In this document: positions 27,344-34,294 of the stretch, in pieces
Layout of the letters: each line of letters begins with the position of its first letter
How positions within the stretch are numbered: position 1 is the first letter of the stretch
NCBI GenBank assembly: GCA_001830835.1
Contig: MICJ01000002.1
Span: 1 to 34,294, forward strand
Source of the DNA: Syntrophobacterales bacterium GWC2_56_13
Lineage (GTDB): Bacteria; Desulfobacterota; Syntrophia; Syntrophales; UBA5619
Reading direction: 5' to 3'
Length of the DNA: 34,294 nucleotides
Made by a program: the position numbers and the translations under genes
The notes under the pieces: generated by a model
The model's input: the letters and a program-made list of their open reading frames with translations, nothing else
The model's database searches: none
What the model was told of the DNA's origin: nothing

Positions 27344-28258
27344 TCAGGGACACCCCCTGAGGTGCCACACCAGCAGATTCCCGTAGACCGTCCCTTTGTC
27401 TCGCAGCTCCCGCTTGAGTCCCAGCGTCAGAAGAACGCCAAGGGAAGTTAGAAGCCAGTCCACGGCGAGGCGCAGCAGGATCACGACACGGACCGCAAGA
27501 TAATAGGGACGATTCTTCCATTTGCGGAAGAACTGGTAGCGGGAGCGGTAAAACTCGATTCGGGAGCGAAAGCTTCGGCCGATGCTCTGCCCCTGATGGT
27601 GGTAAATAAAGGCGTTGGGCACATACAAGACCTTCCAGCCGGCCCGACGCATCTGATAGGCCCAGTCCGTCTCCTCGAAAAAGAAAAAGTAGCGCTCGTC
27701 GAAAAACCCGACGGCGTCGATTGCCGCCTTGCGAACCATGAGGCAGGCGCCGACCCCCGAATCGACCTCGACAGGCCCCGAATGGCTGTACCTTTTGCTC
27801 GGAAAGCGCCGCGGAAAGAGATACTCGAGAAGCGGCATGTTGGCCAGGAGCGTAAGCAGCGTGGGGAAGGCGGCGATGGAATTCTGCCGGCTCCCGTCGG
27901 CGTTGAGGAGCTGGCCGCAGGCCATCGCCGCTTCGGGATTGTTTACCAGACAGGTAAAGAGTTCGGTGATGGCGTTTTTGGTAAGGACTGCATCCGAGTT
28001 CAGCAAAAGGGCATAGCGGCCTGCCATGATCCGCAGGGCCTGGTTGTTGGCCGCGCCGAACCCCCTGTTTTCGCTGTTCTCGATCCGCCTCACGCCGGGG
28101 AACCGCTCCTTCAGCATGGCGACGCTGCCGTCGGCGGAGGCGTTGTCGACAACGATGACCTCCTGAGAGAAGTCCCGGACCGTCGCCTCCACGGACTCGA
28201 GACACTTCTGCAGAAGTTCCCGTGTGTTCCAGTTGACGATAATGATCGAAAGTTCCAT
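27344..28258 (-). CDS. Glycosyltransferase family 2 (rhamnosyltransferase/WbbL-like)
   Basis: MELSIIIVNWNTRELLQKCLESVEATVRDFSQEVIVVDNASADGSVAMLKERFP...NRGFGAANNQAL...LLNSDAVL. Confidence 0.92.
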   Translation of the reverse strand: MELSIIIVNWNTRELLQKCLESVEATVRDFSQEVIVVDNASADGSVAMLKERFPGVRRIENSENRGFGAANNQALRIMAGRYALLLNSDAVLTKNAITELFTCLVNNPEAAMACGQLLNADGSRQNSIAAFPTLLTLLANMPLLEYLFPRRFPSKRYSHSGPVEVDSGVGACLMVRKAAIDAVGFFDERYFFFFEETDWAYQMRRAGWKVLYVPNAFIYHHQGQSIGRSFRSRIEFYRSRYQFFRKWKNRPYYLAVRVVILLRLAVDWLLTSLGVLLTLGLKRELRDKGTVYGNLLVWHLRGCP

Positions 28259-28361
28259 TCCCAGCCATTCCCGGACTTGACCCGCCAGCCGCCGCAATCC
28301 TAACGCCGCTGGAGAAGCAACCATCGGCAGCGAGCTCCATTCACCGGATCTCAGGCGGGTA

Positions 28362-29159
28362 TTACCGATGAGGAGGTGGACGCCACATCTTGTCCGATTC
28401 CTTTTCCCGCCGGCTCAGCTCATTAAGCTTCGCATACTTGAAGAACTTGTTGACCGCGTCGGTCACGGCAAGCGTCAAACCCTGCGGGCCGTCCAGGAAG
28501 CCGCCCCGAAGGAGATAATCCTGGAAGAAGGTGAATTCCGCCCGCAGAAACGCCAACCAGATCGAACACCTTCGCCCTTCCACGAAGGCCTCTTGGGCGC
28601 CGAGCGTGGAATAGCGGTCGATCTTGCGGAGGATCAAATCGAAGCGGCTCTCCGTCCAATGTTCTATCGGGACCTCCAACTGCTCAACGGGCCCATCAAC
28701 GGCGACCGATTCATGGACCGCGGCCCCCGTCATGCAGCCCTCCCCCTTCCGGAAGAGACGGACCACCCGATCCGGCCACCACCCAGCATGGCGGATCCAG
28801 CGGCCCTGAAAGAAATTCTTTCTCGGGAAGCTGTACCCGGCCGCGGCATCAGGGGAGCCGACAATCAGCCGGATCACGCGGGCAGTTTCCGGCGGGATTC
28901 GTTCATCGGCATCCAGGACGAGTGTCCACGCCTCCCTGCACTTCTCAACGGCAAACTGCTTCTGGGGACCGAAGCCGCGCCACGCCTCGCTGAAGACCTC
29001 GCAGCCGAAATCGGAGGCAATACGGAGAGTCTCGTCCTCGCTTCCGGAATCCACGACGACGATCTGCCGGGCAAAGGCGACGCTCCGCAGACAATCGGGA
29101 AGGCTCTGCGCCTCATTGCGTACGATCATGGCCACGGAAAGCGGCACTTTGTCATCCAT
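28362..29159 (-). CDS. Glycosyltransferase family 2 (WaaE/KdtX-like)
   Basis: MDDKVPLSVAMIVRNEAQSLPDCLRSVAFARQIVVVDSGSEDETLRIASDFGCEVFSEAWRGFGPQKQFAVEKCREAWTLVLDADERI. Confidence 0.9.
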   Translation of the reverse strand: MDDKVPLSVAMIVRNEAQSLPDCLRSVAFARQIVVVDSGSEDETLRIASDFGCEVFSEAWRGFGPQKQFAVEKCREAWTLVLDADERIPPETARVIRLIVGSPDAAAGYSFPRKNFFQGRWIRHAGWWPDRVVRLFRKGEGCMTGAAVHESVAVDGPVEQLEVPIEHWTESRFDLILRKIDRYSTLGAQEAFVEGRRCSIWLAFLRAEFTFFQDYLLRGGFLDGPQGLTLAVTDAVNKFFKYAKLNELSRREKESDKMWRPPPHR

Positions 29160-29934
29160 CGCTCTTCTCCCCGCGCCAGGCCGACAGCATCCCCACCGGC
29201 CGCTGCCGGGTGGCAAATCCTTCTTTCTGCAGAAAAGCCTCCAGGGAGTCGATATTCTGATCCGCCCCTGGTCCCCCGTGGACCTCCATTGCGATCCGAT
29301 CGATGCGGGCCAGGACATCCGGCGGACAGTGATAGAGGATGCCGTATTCGGCCCCTTCGCAATCCATCTTGAGAAGGTCGCACCGCTTCAGGCCATGTTC
29401 GTCCAGGATCTCCGGGATCGTCACGGCGGGAACGCGGATCCGGTCTTTCTGGCCGGAATCGCCCCCCATGACGGTGGCGCTGGTGGTGAAATCATCGCCG
29501 CCATCAAAAGCGAGGATCAGCTCGCCCGACTGTCCCGCCACCGCCTTGGGCACGCAGAACCACGGCAGGCCGGGATTCAGGTCACGGTTCCTCTGCAGAA
29601 GCCGGAAATTGGCCGGTATGGGTTCAAAGGAGAATACCGTGGCCCCGTCAAATCGGGATAGCGCAAACAGCGAGAAGTAACCGGCATTGGCCCCGATATC
29701 CAGGATCGTCGGATTTTCGGGAAGCGGGAATGCCAGATCTTTCATATAACACTCATCCATGAAGATCTCCTTGAAGGTCTGCAGGAGCCTCCTCGGCACC
29801 TCGATGCGGACCCCCCGACGCGTCGTGAAGCGGAGCGGATCGCGGCGGGTGAGATCGAACTTTACTTTCAGATAGAGCGGCCAGTTGGAAATGTTCCGCA
29901 GAAGGTTGCAGTATCTCATGACTCGCTTGCCCAC
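29152..29934 (-). CDS. FkbM family methyltransferase
   Basis: NPTILDIGANAGYFSLFALSRFDGATVFSFEPIPANFRLLQRN...CDLLKMDCEGAEYGILYHCP. Confidence 0.92.
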   Translation of the reverse strand: MGKRVMRYCNLLRNISNWPLYLKVKFDLTRRDPLRFTTRRGVRIEVPRRLLQTFKEIFMDECYMKDLAFPLPENPTILDIGANAGYFSLFALSRFDGATVFSFEPIPANFRLLQRNRDLNPGLPWFCVPKAVAGQSGELILAFDGGDDFTTSATVMGGDSGQKDRIRVPAVTIPEILDEHGLKRCDLLKMDCEGAEYGILYHCPPDVLARIDRIAMEVHGGPGADQNIDSLEAFLQKEGFATRQRPVGMLSAWRGEKSDG

Positions 29935-30046
29935 ACTCCTGTGAAAATATTGCAGTGATTTTCTATCATAGTTGCACTATTATTCAAACAGCGATTTGCC
30001 TTCGAAAAGGATTTCAGACCATGAACCTGGAATGAATTGACCTGGG

Positions 30047-31201
30047 TCAGATGAGGTTCATGAGGGTGAAGACCCGCTCGAACCGCATCTCCCATGTGTG
30101 CTCCTTCCAGGCCCGCCGGAACCCCGCCTGGCGGATAGCCTCCACTTCGTCCGGATTGGCCAGGAGATGGCGGATTTTGGCCGCGAGTTCGTCAACGCCC
30201 CTGTACGTAACGATCTCTTTCCCCAGGTCATAGACCGTCTCCAGTTCAGGGTGGTACTCCGTCAGGTAGAGCCCCCCGCTCATGGGGATCTCAAAATCCC
30301 GGCCCTTGATACAATAAGTCTCATCATGGCCCTCCACACCCCCGAAACCGAGGTTGATCCGGCTTCTCGAATAGATGCGGACCATCTCCTCCGTGGAGAG
30401 GGGGCCGCCCGGCCAGCCGTACCCGAAGGCCTCGACACGGATGCCCGCCTCCCCGAGACGGCGGATCGTTTCGGGGCGTTTGCCGTAGCACTGGCCGACG
30501 AAGGAGACATCGATCGTCTTTTCCTGTTCCCAGGGTCTGTGGAGTTCCGGATTGGCCCCTTCAGGCAGGTAGAGGGGGATGGCTCCTTCCACGCAGTACT
30601 TCTTCAGGGCGTCCTCGGTGCTCGTCCAGCACAGATCGAAGAAACGGCAGATGTCCCGCGAACCGAAGGCGAGGCCGCCTCTCACCTTGCCCACGAAATG
30701 TTCCTTGTCGTTGAGGCTGAAGTGGATCATGGGCGCGCCATAGGCCCGGAGGGCCTGGACGGTCTCGGGAAAAACAAGTTCCCCAGAGAGGTATGTGAAG
30801 ATTACGTCGGGGCGTTCCCCTACAACCCATTGCCCGATACGGACCACGAGATCCCGGTTCATGTCCGCCTTAACGGACCTCCGCCAGTCACGGCGCGCGT
30901 GGTTGAACTCCCCGAACCAGTCGTAGCGACGCACCGTCCCGAACCTCTCAAGGGCGGGTCGCAGGGAAGTATCTTCCCAGTTGTAGTGGTGGTAGACGGC
31001 GATGATCGAAAGCGCACCCTTCGGCTTCGGCCTGAGGCCGGGGAAACCGTTCTGCAGGGCCAGACGGATGGCTGAATCATCGGGGATCGCAAGCCCCCGG
31101 GCTGTAAATGCGGTTTCGTAGCGTTCCAGCTCCCCCTTGAGCCTCACCCTGTTCTCCCAAGACCGGAATCGCCTGCGGCATGTTTTCAGGGGATCGTTCA
31201 T
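30047..31201 (-). CDS. CgeB-like / group 1 glycosyltransferase
   Basis: MNDPLKTCRRRF...DVSFVGQCYGKRPETIRRLGEAGIRVEAFGYGWP...YSRSRINLGFGG...CIKGRDFEIPMSGGLYLTEYHPELETVYDLGKEIVTYRGVDELAAKIRHLLANPDE. Start 31201 chosen by 4-bp overlap with the upstream gene. Confidence 0.85.
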   Translation of the reverse strand: MNDPLKTCRRRFRSWENRVRLKGELERYETAFTARGLAIPDDSAIRLALQNGFPGLRPKPKGALSIIAVYHHYNWEDTSLRPALERFGTVRRYDWFGEFNHARRDWRRSVKADMNRDLVVRIGQWVVGERPDVIFTYLSGELVFPETVQALRAYGAPMIHFSLNDKEHFVGKVRGGLAFGSRDICRFFDLCWTSTEDALKKYCVEGAIPLYLPEGANPELHRPWEQEKTIDVSFVGQCYGKRPETIRRLGEAGIRVEAFGYGWPGGPLSTEEMVRIYSRSRINLGFGGVEGHDETYCIKGRDFEIPMSGGLYLTEYHPELETVYDLGKEIVTYRGVDELAAKIRHLLANPDEVEAIRQAGFRRAWKEHTWEMRFERVFTLMNLI

Positions 31202-32160
31202 GGCTGTGCGGGTCCGGCGCCGGACATGCGTCCCCTTGATTTTCTGAGGGTGTACATTCTCAGCCCCTTCGACTTGTCCTCCCGGCCATTCATCATGTTC
31301 AGGACATGTCCGGCATCGAGGATGGGTATCGAGAAACGGACGGCGGCATCGACGCAAATCGGAAGGGCGCCCACGCCCGCGCCGGCGAGACAGAGATCGG
31401 TACCGGACGGAATCCGCCCCAGAATCCCCTCCCGTATCGTTTCCCACCGTGTTGCAACATACTCGGCCGGAATCTCGATGAAAACGATTTCCGGCTTGCT
31501 CGCGAAGCGGGCGAACCAGTCCCGGCAAGCATCCGGGTTGTATTCCGCGTTGAGGATGCAGAGCTTCCTGCCGTCGACGAGGCGGGCAAAGGCTTCCGAA
31601 GTAAGGTAAGCGTAGACGACGTAAAAAGGGATGTAATTTTCACCCGTCACTGCAATGCCATGGTCCTGAAGAAAATTCAGAAAGGAAGCGGAGGAAACCT
31701 CTTCGGAACGTCGGAAGAAGGAGAGAAATACTCGCTTCCGTCCGCGGCCGATGTTTCCGGGGAAAATCAAGGGCGCCATCTTCCCGCTTGCCGTCAGCCA
31801 TCTGAAGGCATTGATGTGCAGGGGCATCGCCTTCCGGACGGCCTCTACCGATTCGGCCTGCCGGTAAAGACCGTTGCAGCCCAGCGTGAGTTTGTAGAAA
31901 GCGTACTCCCCGTCCGCAAAACGGACCACCGGGGCCGGCCTCCGCTCCTCCAGTCCCACCCTTACGTAATCGTGCATGATCTCCAGGTAATCGGCGCCGC
32001 AGACGACACTGCGGTGGAAGAGGCAGGTCTCCTGCTCAACGATCTCCGGCACGTTGACCCTGATGACCGGTTCGTTGTCGATCTCCGGCAGGTCGAGCCT
32101 GGCGAAGCGAAACTCCCCGCTCTCCAGCAATTCACGGCAATAGTCCCTGTTCTCCTTCAT
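31198..32160 (-). CDS. GT-D fold (DUF1792)-like putative glycosyltransferase
   Basis: VVRFADGEYAFYKLTLG resembles the RFGDGE motif of GT-D proteins; C-terminal DLCLAGAGVGALPICVDAAVRFSIPILDAGHVLNMM. Assignment is by motif only. Confidence 0.55.
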   Translation of the reverse strand: MKENRDYCRELLESGEFRFARLDLPEIDNEPVIRVNVPEIVEQETCLFHRSVVCGADYLEIMHDYVRVGLEERRPAPVVRFADGEYAFYKLTLGCNGLYRQAESVEAVRKAMPLHINAFRWLTASGKMAPLIFPGNIGRGRKRVFLSFFRRSEEVSSASFLNFLQDHGIAVTGENYIPFYVVYAYLTSEAFARLVDGRKLCILNAEYNPDACRDWFARFASKPEIVFIEIPAEYVATRWETIREGILGRIPSGTDLCLAGAGVGALPICVDAAVRFSIPILDAGHVLNMMNGREDKSKGLRMYTLRKSRGRMSGAGPAQP

Positions 32161-32172
32161 GGTGATGCCTTT

Positions 32173-33006
32173 TCACGGGTTTCCGTTCTTCCGCGCGACG
32201 ACCGCGAAGCTGTGTCCCGAATAGAAGCGCGCGATCAGCCGGGCGACGGGTTTGGGAAAAAACGCCCTCTCCAGACTTTCCTTGACGTGTTCGGAAAGAT
32301 AATCCTTATGGCGCATCGTCCGGAAGCCCTTTTTCGCAAGGAGTTTCTGCAGGGTCCCCGGGGTGAAGTGGTAGAAATGATAGGGCAGAGACCACCCCGT
32401 CCAGTGATCCCACCTTTTCCGGGCATCCGTTCCTTCATAATTCGGCACGTCGACCACCAGTATCCCATCCGGCTTCAGCCACTGTCGGGCCTTTTCAAGA
32501 TACTTGGCCGGCTCGCGCGCGTGTTCGAGGAAATGCCACATGGTGATGATGTCGAACGATGCCGGCGGATAATCGACCCCATCGATGGTCCCGACGGCCA
32601 CCGGTATCCCCAGTTCACGGCGGACATAGGCGGCGGAATCGGCGGAGATGTCCATCCCCTCGACGTCGTATCCCCGACGGCGGCAGGCAAAAAGGAAATA
32701 GCCCATGCCGCAGCCGATGTCGAGGAGCCGGCCCTGTCTCCTGATCCCGTGAAAGAAGCGGACCCGGTGCGTTTCCTGGGAGAGGCGGCGTTTCATTTCC
32801 GGTGAATCCGTTTTTAATCCGTCGTCATAGTGACTTTGAAAGTAGCTGCTCCTATAAAGCTCGTTCAATTCGTCCTGATCCGGGCGGGGATCCAGAAAGC
32901 CCAGGCCGCAGGCATTACAGCGTAAGACGGTCCAGTCACCCTGGCGTATCAGGGGGCTTCTATCAGGGCTGTCGCAGAGGATGCAGTTCACAGCGGCATG
33001 CTCCAT
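32173..33006 (-). CDS. Class I SAM-dependent methyltransferase with N-terminal zinc ribbon
   Basis: CILCDSPDRSPLIRQGDWTVLRCNACGLGFLDPRPDQDELNELY; GRLLDIGCGMGYFLFACRRRGYDVEGMD; ITMWHFLEHAREPAKYLEKARQWLKPDGILVVDVPN. Confidence 0.92.
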   Translation of the reverse strand: MEHAAVNCILCDSPDRSPLIRQGDWTVLRCNACGLGFLDPRPDQDELNELYRSSYFQSHYDDGLKTDSPEMKRRLSQETHRVRFFHGIRRQGRLLDIGCGMGYFLFACRRRGYDVEGMDISADSAAYVRRELGIPVAVGTIDGVDYPPASFDIITMWHFLEHAREPAKYLEKARQWLKPDGILVVDVPNYEGTDARKRWDHWTGWSLPYHFYHFTPGTLQKLLAKKGFRTMRHKDYLSEHVKESLERAFFPKPVARLIARFYSGHSFAVVARKNGNP

Positions 33007-33010
33007 GAGA

Positions 33011-33907
33011 TTAGTTGCTCCCTTCGCTATTCAACGGTTTGAGCGTTTCATAGATGGCCCGGTATTTGGTCCGCTTCCTTTCGGTCCTGACCCCGTCCCC
33101 GAGGAAAGGCATAGTCAGTGCCAGCGTAGCCAGCCGGAAACGGGCCTTGCACAGGTCGGCCTTCCGGATTCTGGCGATCGTCTCCGGGAGGTAGTGTTTC
33201 CGGTAGAAGAGGTACTCGGCCAGAGTCTTTTTCTTCCAGCCCTCCGCGGGGACGGATTGCCGTTCGCTCTGGCCGCCGTAATGGACGACGACGGCGTCAT
33301 CGATGCACCCGATCTCGTAGCCGGCCCGGCGGACCCTCAGGCAGAGATCCTGGTCCTCTCCATAGAGGATGAACTCCTCGTCGAAGCCCCCGATCCGCTG
33401 GATCACCTCGGTGCGCGCGATCATACTGGCACCCATGACACAGGCGATTTCACCTTTCAAACCTTCCATCTCCGACATGGCGAACTTCTGTCCCGGATAC
33501 CGCCAAGAAACCGATTTCTGCAAGCTCCCATCCGGATTGACCAGCCTCGTTCCGGCCAGGCCGACCCCGGGATTGGCATCCATGAACCGGACGCATTTCT
33601 CAATGACACCGGGGCCGGTCAACTTGGCATCCGGGTTCAGGTAATAGAGATAGGACCCTCGGCACAGCGGCAGAACCTGATTGTTGGCCGCGGCGAAACC
33701 CCTGTTTTCTTTATTGACGGTCAGGTTGATCCAGGGATAGCGGTTCCGGACAATGTCCGCGCTTCCGTCCGTCGAGGCGTTGTCGACGACAAAGACCTCG
33801 CGGGACAGACCCGTTTCGGCACCGAGGGAATCAAGGCACATCCCGATCATATCGGCCGTATTGTAGGAGACAATGATGATTGAAACATCCAGTGGGTTTT
33901 TCTTCAT
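33011..33907 (-). CDS. Glycosyltransferase family 2 (paralogous to 27344-28258)
   Basis: LDVSIIIVSYNTADMIGMCLDSLGAETGLSREVFVVDNASTDGSADIVRNRYP...NRGFAAANNQVLPLCRGSYLYYLNPDAKL. Confidence 0.92.
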   Translation of the reverse strand: MKKNPLDVSIIIVSYNTADMIGMCLDSLGAETGLSREVFVVDNASTDGSADIVRNRYPWINLTVNKENRGFAAANNQVLPLCRGSYLYYLNPDAKLTGPGVIEKCVRFMDANPGVGLAGTRLVNPDGSLQKSVSWRYPGQKFAMSEMEGLKGEIACVMGASMIARTEVIQRIGGFDEEFILYGEDQDLCLRVRRAGYEIGCIDDAVVVHYGGQSERQSVPAEGWKKKTLAEYLFYRKHYLPETIARIRKADLCKARFRLATLALTMPFLGDGVRTERKRTKYRAIYETLKPLNSEGSN

Positions 33908-34294
33908 CGGAATCCTGAAACCATATTTGTTCGGAGTCCTTCTAACATAAAAACGGCCATTTATCACCATGATTCTCAAGGCCGCTGAAAACGTTCGCGA
34001 TAGGTTTGGCTAGCGCAGATTTTCACATCCGCTGCTTCGAGCCGTCGCCGCGCCTCTTCGGCGCCCTCTCCGAACGAGCCAATGGCGAACCCCCGTGACA
34101 GCAAACTATTCTGATTTGCAGGGCAAAAAAACGAATCCGCTTTATTTTTCAACAGAGATTCACCAGTTTTCCATTGGGATTTCTGTGACCGAGGAAAAGG
34201 ATGCGTGCCCTCACAGGGGCGGCAAAGCGGCGATGCAGTTATTTTCGGTGGTGATTCAGAAGGCGGGGTTGATGTTAAGCAGCATCTTCCGAAT

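Noticed and set aside
29968-29980. ATAGT-TGC-ACTAT palindrome upstream of the FkbM gene
   Set aside because: Short, in AT-rich intergenic sequence, expected by chance; no supporting second copy.
31306-32805. 499-aa plus-strand ORF
   Set aside because: Antisense shadow of the GT-D-like and methyltransferase genes; no recognisable domain.
33980-34294. REP-associated (Y1/RAYT) transposase remnant, prompted by SRGFAIGS
   Set aside because: Only a short loose resemblance, no catalytic HUH or Tyr motif within the window.

Overview
The window is a GC-rich, densely coded bacterial chromosome segment. Its gene content resembles a deltaproteobacterium / Desulfobacterota, but that placement is inference only. 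Left part (1-8.6 kb): 3' part of a PAS/HD-GYP protein; tRNA-Arg(ACG) with a consensus promoter and structured leader; an AT-rich gene whose product looks like two tandem DUF2889-like domains; a Nudix hydrolase; cspA; an HD hydrolase + YjbQ pair; two hsp20 genes; an inositol monophosphatase; rodZ-like; tatA; ssb. Middle (8.6-26.2 kb): a co-directional envelope-biogenesis block, lysS-lolC/E-lolD-bamA-skp-lpxD-lpxA-Gfo/Idh(gnnA-like)-lpxB-msbA-lpxK-lpxL-waaF-gmhB-waaC, followed by a small Trm112-like ORF absent from the supplied track. Right part (26.2-34 kb): a convergent minus-strand core/O-antigen cluster (GT9, three GT2, FkbM methyltransferase, CgeB-like GT, GT-D-like protein, SAM methyltransferase). 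No CRISPR array, rRNA, clear mobile element or obvious new multi-gene system was found. The best second-look items are: the tandem DUF2889-like gene in an AT-rich patch next to the tRNA, a 31-bp hairpin-forming inverted repeat inside an apparent 27-aa in-frame insertion of gmhB, an extra N-terminal domain on BamA, the gnnA-like gene without gnnB in the lpx operon, and paired inverted repeats on the hsp20 promoter. All calls are from reading the sequence and provided translations; no database search was run.
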